From positions 1-64,000 of the forward strand of contig NZ_KB908296.1 in NCBI RefSeq assembly GCF_000382425.1: a stretch of 64,000 bases of DNA, read 5' to 3'. Below, piece by piece: positions 56,797 through 64,000 of this stretch; position 1 is the first letter of the stretch, and each line of letters starts with the position of its first letter. Under the pieces are notes generated by a model. It was not told the origin of the DNA, ran no database searches, and saw nothing but the letters and a program-made list of their open reading frames with translations. The translations under genes were made by a program, and so were the position numbers. Source of the DNA: Empedobacter brevis NBRC 14943 = ATCC 43319 (GTDB lineage Bacteria; Bacteroidota; Bacteroidia; Flavobacteriales; Weeksellaceae).

Positions 56797-57020
56797 TTAC
56801 TTTTTTATAATTGTTTTTTCATGTAATGTACCCGTTGTATCTGTGAATTTGAAATAATATAAGCCGGAAGCTAAGCTATGGAGGTTAACTTTAAGTGTGT
56901 TTGTATTTTTATTATTTCCTGATAAAACAACTTTTGCATTGATATCATACACGAACCATTCATTAATCCCCACCGTACTGTTAATTTGTACTTGGCTTGA
57001 GGTTGGGTTTGGTGAAATTG
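56797..57020 (-). repeat. Duplicated DNA, sorting-domain end, copy 2
   Basis: About 224 bp matching 59779-60002, with roughly a dozen differences by eye. It encodes the T9SS sorting domain. Similarity drops abruptly beyond it. Confidence 0.88.
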
Positions 57021-58914
57021 TGAAATCGTTTTGAGTTGTTTTGGTTTCAGATATGGTTGAATTATCTGTTAATAAAGTTTTAGTTAATGTTGAAACATTT
57101 TGTATGTTGCAAATATTAGGATTTATTGATAAGGTAATTCTATTATTATTTGGTTTTATTTTAATTTCAGAATCTCCTTTTATTTTAATTTGTTTACCAG
57201 CAGGAATGTTTAAATTTATAGAATTCATACCTTGTAGATTTCTCATAATATTAGGATACTCTACACTTTTTATTTCTAAATTTTCACAGCCTCCTAAATA
57301 ATTGTTAGGTTCATTAAATCTATCATTGAATAAGACAGTGTTTTTTAATATTCCTGCAGGACATCCGTTATTTTTTGCTAACCCAAATTGGTTTATACAA
57401 GCATCTTGATCATCTTGTACTCCATCTTTGTCAGAATCTTTTTTTGATGTTTTAATAACTTCTTTTTCTGAAAAAATACGTCTTCCTCTCATAATTCCAT
57501 TATATTTTGCAGCGCCATACATGTCTAAATCAATCACTTCGTATGTTTTTGAATTAAATATGTTGAAGTTTCCGCTAAAAGGATTCTCAGCGTTTGCTTT
57601 GTATGAAATTAAAAAATTAAAATCCCAAGTATATTCAATTTTGTCTGTATTATATTTTCTTATTTTGTTACCATAATTTACAAAATAAATACCATCAGGA
57701 GTATCTATAGCCATTCCAACTTTTGTATTATTTGTACTAGAGAATAAATCTTCAAAACTTTTTCCAGTAACTCTTATTAATTGGTCTATTCCAGTTTTAA
57801 TAAGATTATTCAAAACTTTACTATCAACTTTTGTAGATCCAGCAAAATAATAAATTTCATAATTAACAATATCTCTTTTGAAAGGCCAATTGTCAAAAAA
57901 GTTTTTAGGATCATACTTGAAATCTAAACCATTATTAGAAATAATAGATCCTGAAAAATTATTTCTAATGACAATATTTGCATTTCTTGCTTGTGTAGGA
58001 AGAGAAGGAAGTTGTTTGGGGTACTTTAAGGCAACATTACTTAATCCTAGTTCCAAAAAATCAGCATATTTGGTTTTATTCCAATAATTAATAATAAATT
58101 TCTTTTTTTCTTGAGACTTTACTTTTGCATAAGCAGAAGAAAAAATCAGATAGTTTTGATTGCTGAATTTCGTGACAATTCTTTTTTTATCTTCAAAATG
58201 ATCTATACATTTTTCTGAGCTTCCAGGAAGTAAACTTTCAAAGAAGCCACTATCATCAAATTCACAACTAACTAAATTGTAAGGATTAAGTACATTTGAA
58301 GGTGTACCTCCTTTATTTTCTCCTATGAATTCAGAATGATAAGTAACACTATTTTTATAATCAAAAGGGAAAAAGTAAACATTACTATTTAATGCATAAA
58401 CAGGCAGGTTGTTATGTAAAACAGTCTCTTTTTTTGTGAGTTCATTAATAAGAGAGGATTTGCCCATTAAATTAGCTGAAACAACTTCATTTTTTAAGCT
58501 TTGAATATTCGTTGTATTGGAAAAAAATACACCAACATCGTTATATAAGTAGAATTGATTGTTGACAATTAATTCTCTATTAGAATTTAAGAGCATTGCT
58601 AAACGATCGTCAGCTATATATATATCTTCTTCAATATCTTCATTAGGAATTTCTATTAAACCTTCAGAATATTGTTGTAACCTCCATGATTCATCTAACA
58701 AACTTTTAAACCCAAGAATTTTAAAATTATTTATGATACTAGTTAGCTGTGATTCTCTTTCTTCCACACTATAATAATCAATAAATGAATTTAGCTCTTG
58801 TAAAGAGTTGAATTTTAAAGTTCCAGTTTTAGAATCATATGTAGGTAAAAATGATTGAGCAAAGACATAAATTCCTAAAAAGAAAATTAGTAAAAAGCTA
58901 AATAATTTTTTCAT
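56797..58914 (-). CDS. Large T9SS-secreted protein, copy B2 of a duplicated module
   Basis: 705 aa. Signal peptide (MKKLFSFLLIFFLGIYVFAQ), a long unrecognised region, a short thrombospondin-3-like calcium segment DKDGVQDDQDACINQFGLAK (about 488-507), and a C-terminal type A sorting domain (from FTISPNPTSSQV, ending HEKTIIKK). That domain is almost identical, in protein and DNA, to the one in the 427-aa gene three kilobases upstream, while the middles do not align by eye. Starts 4 bp after the 259-aa fibre-like gene. Function unknown. Confidence 0.85.
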   Translation of the reverse strand: MKKLFSFLLIFFLGIYVFAQSFLPTYDSKTGTLKFNSLQELNSFIDYYSVEERESQLTSIINNFKILGFKSLLDESWRLQQYSEGLIEIPNEDIEEDIYIADDRLAMLLNSNRELIVNNQFYLYNDVGVFFSNTTNIQSLKNEVVSANLMGKSSLINELTKKETVLHNNLPVYALNSNVYFFPFDYKNSVTYHSEFIGENKGGTPSNVLNPYNLVSCEFDDSGFFESLLPGSSEKCIDHFEDKKRIVTKFSNQNYLIFSSAYAKVKSQEKKKFIINYWNKTKYADFLELGLSNVALKYPKQLPSLPTQARNANIVIRNNFSGSIISNNGLDFKYDPKNFFDNWPFKRDIVNYEIYYFAGSTKVDSKVLNNLIKTGIDQLIRVTGKSFEDLFSSTNNTKVGMAIDTPDGIYFVNYGNKIRKYNTDKIEYTWDFNFLISYKANAENPFSGNFNIFNSKTYEVIDLDMYGAAKYNGIMRGRRIFSEKEVIKTSKKDSDKDGVQDDQDACINQFGLAKNNGCPAGILKNTVLFNDRFNEPNNYLGGCENLEIKSVEYPNIMRNLQGMNSINLNIPAGKQIKIKGDSEIKIKPNNNRITLSINPNICNIQNVSTLTKTLLTDNSTISETKTTQNDFTISPNPTSSQVQINSTVGINEWFVYDINAKVVLSGNNKNTNTLKVNLHSLASGLYYFKFTDTTGTLHEKTIIKK

Positions 58915-58918
58915 ACTA

Positions 58919-59698
58919 CTATTGTTTATTTACAACTTGTTTTAAGGCATTGATTTCTTTTTGTTGCTCAATTAGTAACAAAGTCAATTCTTCTATTTTT
59001 TGTAAAAGAAGATTGTTCATTTCGCCAACTTTTAAACCTTTTTCTTGGATTTCTTTTGCAGAAGGAATACCCGGTAAATGGTTATTTTCTTTGACAAATT
59101 TTTCTACTTCTTCTAATTTAGGGAACTCGTAATCTGCTTTCAACTCAGATTTTCCTGTAAAGTATTTCTGGAATACATAATCTGCAGGTACAGCTAAGTC
59201 TACAATGATTTCTTCTGCGTGTATCTTTCCTTTTACAGTTAGTTTTTCATCCGGATTTTCTGTTCCTATACCAATATTTCCATTTCTATGAATAAGAAAT
59301 CTTAAACTTCCCTCTGTAAAAAAACGCTGTCCATCAGCTCCAGAGATATTAAGATAATCACCAATTCTAGTCATACCATGCGAAGCAATTGTTTCATTTT
59401 TGTATGTAAGATTTAACCATGTATTGAATGCTATAAACTTATCATTAGATTCTAAATTTTTTGAGCTCAAATTACTTTCTATAACAACTCCATCACTGAA
59501 ACTATTTGAAGGGTTAATGATTAAATTATTTTTATAAGGAGCAAAAGCGATTTTCCAATTAGTATCTCCAAGACTTGGTTTTCTAAGTAAAAAATTTCCA
59601 TCATTTGATGATAAGTCAAAAGCATTTGTGTTAATTTGAGCAAATAAAGAGGTTGAGCCAATAAATGCCATTAAAGCTGATAATAAAATTGTTTTCAT
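58919..59698 (-). CDS. Tail-fibre-like secreted protein, copy A2 of a duplicated module
   Basis: 259 aa. Signal peptide (MKTILLSALMAFIGSTSLFAQ), a beta-rich variable part, then IGIGTENPDEKLTVKGKIHAEE. The C-terminal region (about 165-259) has NNHLPGIPSAKEIQEKGLKV and a coiled coil (MNNLLLQKIEELTLLLIEQQ). This ending recurs in Bacteroidota surface proteins and resembles phage tail-fibre or S74-chaperone ends that trimerise. No sorting domain of its own. Upstream partner of the 705-aa T9SS protein, 4 bp apart. Confidence 0.78.
   Translation of the reverse strand: MKTILLSALMAFIGSTSLFAQINTNAFDLSSNDGNFLLRKPSLGDTNWKIAFAPYKNNLIINPSNSFSDGVVIESNLSSKNLESNDKFIAFNTWLNLTYKNETIASHGMTRIGDYLNISGADGQRFFTEGSLRFLIHRNGNIGIGTENPDEKLTVKGKIHAEEIIVDLAVPADYVFQKYFTGKSELKADYEFPKLEEVEKFVKENNHLPGIPSAKEIQEKGLKVGEMNNLLLQKIEELTLLLIEQQKEINALKQVVNKQ
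58965..59254 (-). repeat. Duplicated DNA, fibre-like C-terminus, copy 2
   Basis: About 290 bp matching 61125-61414; the first roughly 180 bp look identical and the rest differ at about a dozen sites. It encodes the shared C-terminal domain of the two fibre-like proteins. Confidence 0.9.
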
Positions 59699-59725
59699 AA
59701 TTGTTTTGTTTAATAATTTGTAAAC

Positions 59726-59749
59726 AAGCCAAGTTGTAATACTTGGCTT
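59726..59749. terminator. Hairpin between the two duplicated modules
   Basis: Perfect 9-bp stem AAGCCAAGT/ACTTGGCTT with a 6-nt loop, 30 nt after the B1 stop and 28 nt before the A2 start. No T-run follows on the minus strand, so it may be a processing or attenuation signal, not a full stop. Confidence 0.45.
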
Positions 59750-59778
59750 TAGAATTCCTATTTAAGTATTGGAGAGAT

Positions 59779-60002
59779 TTACTTTTTTATAATTGTTTTT
59801 TCATGTAATGTACCAGTTGTATCTGTGAATTTGAAATAATATAAGCCGGCAGCTAAGCTCTGGAGGTTAACTTTAAGCGTGTTTGTATTTTTATTATTTC
59901 CTGATAAAACAACTTTTGCATTGATATCATACACGAACCATTCATTAATCCCGACCGTACTGTTAATTTGTACTTGATTTGATGTTGGGTTAGGAGAGAT
60001 CG
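59779..60002 (-). repeat. Duplicated DNA, sorting-domain end, copy 1
   Basis: About 224 bp, the partner of 56797-57020, encoding the T9SS sorting domain of the 427-aa protein. Confidence 0.88.
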
Positions 60003-61062
60003 TGAAAGTGTTTCCTGTAGTTGTTTTAAAAGTTGAAGTAGGAATAATATTGTTGGTAATAGTTGTAGAATCTGAAATTTCCGATAGGATATCACTATAG
60101 GTAATATTATCTATACTATTTTCATTTTTTCTTACATTACACCCTTGCACATAAACTCTAGTTTTAGGAAGAATTTTAGAATTTTTTACAATCACTTTAC
60201 CTCCTCTTGCATTTGAATTTTTAAGCGTAGAATTTGAAATAGTTAAAATATTATTTGCTTGAATATTTAGGCTAGTTAAATTTGCGTTATCAAAAGTAGC
60301 ATTTTGAGTACATGTATTATATGTCACGCTACTCCATAATTTACAGTTGGCTCTAACTGCCCAAACAACGTCTGTATAAGGATCTAGAGTTTTAGAAAAA
60401 CTATTCATATTTGTTGTAAAGAAGTTCCAATTTTCATTTCCTATCTTTAAAGCAATTGTATATGGCATTGTCCCATCATTGACAGAATTCCATCTAAATA
60501 TATGATGTCTATTATTTATAATTTGTTGAGTTCCTCCACTTGGAGCACTCGAACAAGTTCCAGTTCCATCAGTCAAATATTCACCAGTACCACTAGATGT
60601 TCCTCCTCCAGTTCCACCACCAGTACTATTATATAAGTTATTGACATTAATATATAATGTGTAGCTTTCTGCATATGGAGCACGTGTACTATTACTAGTA
60701 AAGTTAAATGTTAGTTGTTTTTGAGAATTGCTATTAACGTTGTTGTTAATCGTGAAAGTAATGTCTTTAGACCATGACGAAAAGCTAGTGAAAGCTCCAC
60801 TTGAGTTTGTTATCGTAGTTGTATTTACCGAACTGCTTGACAATTGTTCTTTTATCCACCAATTATAAGAATCAGCTTGTCCCATGCTTCCTATATACTT
60901 TAATTTTAAAGTAACTTTTGTAGGGGTACCATATTTTACATCAATATTAACAAAATTATTGACTCTATTATTTGTTTTGGGATCTACAAAATATAATTCA
61001 GTATTTTGTGAAAAAACTTGAAACGTAATTAGAAAGAGTAAAAAACTAAATAATTTTTTCAT
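59779..61062 (-). CDS. T9SS-secreted protein, copy B1 of a duplicated module
   Basis: 427 aa. Signal peptide (MKKLFSFLLFLITFQVFSQ, nearly that of B2), then a Ser/Thr/Asn-rich beta region. A Gly/Thr-rich linker follows (about 148-165, TGGGTGGGTSSGTGEYL). Next comes a segment of beta-helix-like repeats (about 258-300: ATFDNANLTSLNIQANNI, LTISNSTLKNSNARGG). It ends with the same type A sorting domain as B2 (FTISPNPTSNQV to HEKTIIKK). 4 bp after the 289-aa fibre-like gene. Function unknown; probably a surface adhesin or structural protein. Confidence 0.85.
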   Translation of the reverse strand: MKKLFSFLLFLITFQVFSQNTELYFVDPKTNNRVNNFVNIDVKYGTPTKVTLKLKYIGSMGQADSYNWWIKEQLSSSSVNTTTITNSSGAFTSFSSWSKDITFTINNNVNSNSQKQLTFNFTSNSTRAPYAESYTLYINVNNLYNSTGGGTGGGTSSGTGEYLTDGTGTCSSAPSGGTQQIINNRHHIFRWNSVNDGTMPYTIALKIGNENWNFFTTNMNSFSKTLDPYTDVVWAVRANCKLWSSVTYNTCTQNATFDNANLTSLNIQANNILTISNSTLKNSNARGGKVIVKNSKILPKTRVYVQGCNVRKNENSIDNITYSDILSEISDSTTITNNIIPTSTFKTTTGNTFTISPNPTSNQVQINSTVGINEWFVYDINAKVVLSGNNKNTNTLKVNLQSLAAGLYYFKFTDTTGTLHEKTIIKK

Positions 61063-61066
61063 GTTG

Positions 61067-61936
61067 TTATTTTTTAGTCTCTAATTCATTAATTCTTTCT
61101 TCTTGTTGTGCCATTTTTTTGTTTTGCTCAATTAGTAACAAAGTCAATTCTTCTATTTTTTGTAAAAGAAGATTGTTCATTTCGCCAACTTTTAAACCTT
61201 TTTCTTGGATTTCTTTTGCAGAAGGAATACCCGGTAAATGGTTATTTTCTTTGACAAATTTTTCTACTTCTTCTAATTTAGGGAACTCATAATCTGCTTT
61301 CAACTCAGATTTTCCAGTAAAGTATTTTTGGAATACATAATCTGCAGGTACAGCTAGGTCTACAATGATTTCTTCTGCATGTATTTTTCCTTTAACAGTT
61401 AACCTTTCATCAGGATTTGTAGTTCCTATGCCTATATATCCATTTGTATTATTAATAGAGGATCTGATATACAAAGATGTACTCCAGTCATTAGAATTTC
61501 CATGTTTAGATAAAAAGTTTAAGCCAGTTATACCATTTCCTTGATCTAATGGAACTATTTTAGTAAAATACCCTGAACCTGATTCTGAGTTTGTAAAATG
61601 AAAGCCATTATAAGACTCGATTAAACCTCCCGATAAAACTAAAGTTTTTCGTTGATTATTTGGTATAATCATAAAACTATATTGGTTAAATGTGTTTTCA
61701 AAGCTTATATATGGTCTAGTATTCACATTACTAGCGCTTAATTGAATAGCACCTCCTTGATCCGTAGTTAATTTAGAATTCGCCCATTTGATGTTTCCAT
61801 TTTTAACTTCTAAGCTTTCTGTCGGTGCTGATGTTCCAATTCCAACATTTCCTGACGTTGGAAATACATTTGATTGTGCAAATAAAGAGGTTGAGCCAAT
61901 AAATACCATTAAAGCTGATAATAAATTTTTTTTCAT
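61067..61936 (-). CDS. Tail-fibre-like secreted protein, copy A1 of a duplicated module
   Basis: 289 aa paralogue of the 259-aa protein. Near-identical signal peptide (LLSALMVFIGSTSLFAQ) and C-terminal 120 residues, with a different middle. Two IGIGT units (NVGIGTSAPTESLEVKNG at about 30-47 and GYIGIGTTNPDERLTVKGKI at about 166-185) resemble repeats seen in tail-fibre-like proteins. C-terminal coiled coil of about 40 residues. Lies 11 bp after the 189-aa secreted protein gene. Confidence 0.78.
   Translation of the reverse strand: MKKNLLSALMVFIGSTSLFAQSNVFPTSGNVGIGTSAPTESLEVKNGNIKWANSKLTTDQGGAIQLSASNVNTRPYISFENTFNQYSFMIIPNNQRKTLVLSGGLIESYNGFHFTNSESGSGYFTKIVPLDQGNGITGLNFLSKHGNSNDWSTSLYIRSSINNTNGYIGIGTTNPDERLTVKGKIHAEEIIVDLAVPADYVFQKYFTGKSELKADYEFPKLEEVEKFVKENNHLPGIPSAKEIQEKGLKVGEMNNLLLQKIEELTLLLIEQNKKMAQQEERINELETKK
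61125..61414 (-). repeat. Duplicated DNA, fibre-like C-terminus, copy 1
   Basis: About 290 bp, the partner of 58965-59254. Confidence 0.9.
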
Positions 61937-61947
61937 ACTTGTTTTGT

Positions 61948-62517
61948 TTAATTTTTAATAAAATATTTAGTTATATGATTTGAGTTTTTTGTTTCCAATA
62001 CTAAAATGTAATTTCCTTTTGATAAAAAAGAAACAGTTATCCGGAAGCTTGTAGTACAGTTTATTACCCTTTGATCCTTTTTATTAATATTCGCATCATA
62101 AATAATGTATTTACAGATTTCTTGGTCTGAGGAGATGTTGAGATATTGGTTAGCGGGAATCGGAAAGGTTACTGTTTTATTTGATTTTGTAGATAGCCAA
62201 GGAATTGTTTCCGTTCCTTTGTTACGAGAGCCAACTACTGTAGAATCTTCTTCTTCTACAAAGTTATTATTTTGGGAAATAGGTTTTAAAATGATTTTAT
62301 GAGACGCTTGTGGTATAATTCTTACACTTCCCTGATTTGATGTAAAGTTAATTATTCCACTGAATTCTGTATCAGTTCCTTCTGTTGTGATGGTTACATT
62401 TTCATTATAATAAGATAAAAAAGTATTGGGTCTTTTTCCGGTGATTGAACCATCTGATGATTGGGCATAGGAGTAGATTGAAAAAATGAGTAGGAGAATG
62501 AGTAAAAATTGATGCAT
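61948..62517 (-). CDS. Small exported protein with degenerate sorting-domain-like end
   Basis: 189 aa from ATG 62517 (MHQFLLILLLIFSIYSYAQ signal peptide). An upstream in-frame ATG (62565) adds 16 residues and lies inside a palindrome, so it is unlikely. Beta-rich body, with a DSTVVGSRNKGTETIPWLS segment. The last roughly 55 residues (YIIYDANINKKDQRVINC to ITKYFIKN) follow the pattern of a T9SS type A domain but lack the PNP motif. First gene of the five-gene cluster; function unknown. Confidence 0.75.
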   Translation of the reverse strand: MHQFLLILLLIFSIYSYAQSSDGSITGKRPNTFLSYYNENVTITTEGTDTEFSGIINFTSNQGSVRIIPQASHKIILKPISQNNNFVEEEDSTVVGSRNKGTETIPWLSTKSNKTVTFPIPANQYLNISSDQEICKYIIYDANINKKDQRVINCTTSFRITVSFLSKGNYILVLETKNSNHITKYFIKN

Positions 62518-62556
62518 TTTTTTTTTGATAAAACTATATACTATATTGTTTTGATG

Positions 62557-62578
62557 AAATACCATAAATATGGTATTT
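62557..62578. promoter_or_regulatory. Palindrome between divergent cluster and sensor kinase
   Basis: Perfect 9-bp arms AAATACCAT (62557-62565) and ATGGTATTT (62570-62578) with a 4-nt centre, placed between the leftward secreted-protein cluster and the rightward histidine kinase. Candidate operator that could couple both units; TAGTTTTA-like -7 sequence is nearby on the minus strand. Confidence 0.45.
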
Positions 62579-62582
62579 TTAC

Positions 62583-64000
62583 ATGGCTACTATGACACGT
62601 TATATTTATATTTTTTTTATATTTTCATCAATTGTTTTAGGTCAAAAAAACAAAGGAGAAGATGCTATCCGACATTATTATACTATTTACAAAGACAACG
62701 CAGATTCAGATTTAGACAAGGCATATATAGGTGCAAGGAAGGCATATGATTTGAGTAAGAACATAAACAATGAAAATTGGAGAGCAAAAGCAGCATATGC
62801 TAGAGGTTATTGTTATTATTTGTATGAAAAAGATTCTGTAAGTGAAGTCTATCTTGACGAGGCAATTAATTATGCGAAAAAAATAAATGACAAAGCAATT
62901 TTAGCGAAAGCACTTAATGTGAAAGGAAGTATTTATTCATATAAAAATAAGAATAAGAAAGCGCTTGAATATTTCCATGAATCCATAAAATATTCAGAAA
63001 AATCTGCAAAGTTATCCAATAATACGGCCAATGTTTTGAATAATATTGCTGATATTTATGTCACACAACAGGATACCATCAATGCTAAAAAATATTATCA
63101 CGAAGCTGTAAAAATTCAGCGAAAAAACAAGTTAGATAAGTCATTGAGTAATACGTACAACAGTTTAGGGGTTTTGTTTATGGATACAAACAAAGACAGT
63201 GCGTTGTATTATATCAATCAATCATTAACCTTAGCATTAAACAATAAACTAGAATATGACTTGGTAAACAGATACCTTAATATAGGTGTGATATATCTTA
63301 ATTTTAATGATGCTGATAATTATGACAAGGCTAAATATAATCTCATAAAAGCATTAGAATTTGCCGAGAAAAATAAGATGACTCGGTATAAATTTCAGGG
63401 AAATTTATATTTGGGCATTTATTATAAAAAAGCGAAACAGAATTTTATAAAATCTAAACATTATTTTGAAAAAGCACTATCATTTATTGACCAAAATAAA
63501 GACCAAGAATATAATTTGGCTCTCTATAAGGAATTAGCAGAAGTTTATCATTCGTTATCAGATTTTGAAAAAGCATTTGTTTTTAAGGATTTAGAAAATA
63601 ATTTAAAAGATCGTATTTCGAATCTGGAAAAAAGTAAACAAATTCATGAAATTCAAACAAAATTTGATGTAGAAAGAAAAGATTTTCAGATCAACTTGCT
63701 ACATCTTCAGCGGAAGAATCAAAAAATAGAAAATAGTTGGACGATTATTGTTTCGCTTATAAGCATTAGTGGTTTATTAGGCTTTGGAATAATTTACAGA
63801 AGTAGAGAAAAAAAGAGACATTTAGTAGAACAACAACAGAATGATATAAAACGAATGCAAGATGTCGTAAAAACTCAAGATAACGAACGTAATAGGATTG
63901 CAAAAGAGTTGCATGATGGAGTAGGAAATAAGCTATCTGTGATTAAAAATATTCTTCATCAAAAAACATTTTCTGAGAAAGATGTTGATGATTTAAAAAG
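62583..64000 (+). CDS. TPR-containing sensor histidine kinase, truncated by the window end
   Basis: Open frame from ATG 62583 (or ATG 62592, a better signal-peptide start: MTRYIYIFFIFSSIVLGQ) to the last base, about 472 codons with no stop. A periplasmic region of several TPRs (about 25-330) is followed by a coiled stretch and one membrane helix (about 386-406, WTIIVSLISISGLLGFGIIY). Then a HisKA_3 box, NERNRIAKELHDGVGNKLS, carries the phospho-accepting His at about 444. The ATPase domain lies beyond the window. This class usually pairs with LuxR/NarL-type regulators. Divergent from the secreted-protein cluster. Confidence 0.88.
   Translation, partial: MATMTRYIYIFFIFSSIVLGQKNKGEDAIRHYYTIYKDNADSDLDKAYIGARKAYDLSKNINNENWRAKAAYARGYCYYLYEKDSVSEVYLDEAINYAKKINDKAILAKALNVKGSIYSYKNKNKKALEYFHESIKYSEKSAKLSNNTANVLNNIADIYVTQQDTINAKKYYHEAVKIQRKNKLDKSLSNTYNSLGVLFMDTNKDSALYYINQSLTLALNNKLEYDLVNRYLNIGVIYLNFNDADNYDKAKYNLIKALEFAEKNKMTRYKFQGNLYLGIYYKKAKQNFIKSKHYFEKALSFIDQNKDQEYNLALYKELAEVYHSLSDFEKAFVFKDLENNLKDRISNLEKSKQIHEIQTKFDVERKDFQINLLHLQRKNQKIENSWTIIVSLISISGLLGFGIIYRSREKKRHLVEQQQNDIKRMQDVVKTQDNERNRIAKELHDGVGNKLSVIKNILHQKTFSEKDVDDLK

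Overview
The window looks like a chromosomal segment of a member of the Flavobacteriia (Bacteroidota), most likely close to Weeksellaceae such as Empedobacter. That placement is inferred from gene content and not from a marker-gene search. The base composition is AT-rich. Many promoters have the Bacteroidota form TTG-N17-22-TAnnTTTG, and Shine-Dalgarno sequences are weak. Several secreted proteins end in type IX secretion (T9SS) type A sorting domains. The lineage-typical MurF-alanine racemase fusion, the split atpDC pair and the BatABCD/MoxR operon are all present. I see no rRNA, tRNA, CRISPR array, insertion sequence or prophage. Nearly everything is core chromosome, with one locally duplicated accessory cluster at the right end.

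Layout. 1-5.1 kb: a leader transcribed off the left edge, metX-metY with a structured leader, and atpC-atpD separated by a leaky-terminator-like hairpin. 5.3-9.4 kb: ribF, then an ECF sigma factor / membrane anti-sigma candidate / T9SS subtilase operon. 9.6-13.7 kb: asd, a T9SS protein, bacilliredoxin and rnpA on divergent promoters around a palindrome, and marC. 13.8-17.5 kb: a LytS-type kinase fused to a 2TM domain, a CPBP protease and a LytTR regulator in one tight operon, preceded by a secreted helical-repeat protein. 17.7-25.2 kb: the complete moxR-DUF58-batA-batB-batC-batD aerotolerance-type operon. 25.5-29.9 kb: two small exported proteins and an ABC ATPase with a large membrane partner. 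30.3-34.7 kb: pgk, rpiB, asnA and a GT25 glycosyltransferase, with long AT-rich gaps carrying DnaA-box-like words. 35-46.9 kb: rnr, a LysE exporter, a heptosyltransferase-like protein, a CPA2 antiporter, SufE, a lipid kinase, a phosphoglycerate-dehydrogenase-like protein, a 39-residue membrane protein, pirin and three lipoproteins. 47-56.6 kb: a patatin/beta-barrel protein, ybeY, mnmG and a methyltransferase, with two parS-like sites; then a redoxin-like lipoprotein, murF-alr and tdk. 56.8-62.5 kb: a tandemly duplicated pair of secreted-protein genes with conserved ends and divergent middles. 62.6 kb to the end: a truncated TPR histidine kinase, transcribed divergently from that cluster.

The two parS-like 16-mers flanking mnmG, rnpA and the DnaA-like words around pgk suggest, as inference, an origin-proximal part of the chromosome. 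The strongest candidates for something not well described are: the duplicated tail-fibre-like/T9SS cassette with its divergent sensor kinase (56.8-64 kb); the kinase-2TM/CPBP/LytTR operon; the sigma/anti-sigma/subtilase operon; and the unclassified leader upstream of metY.
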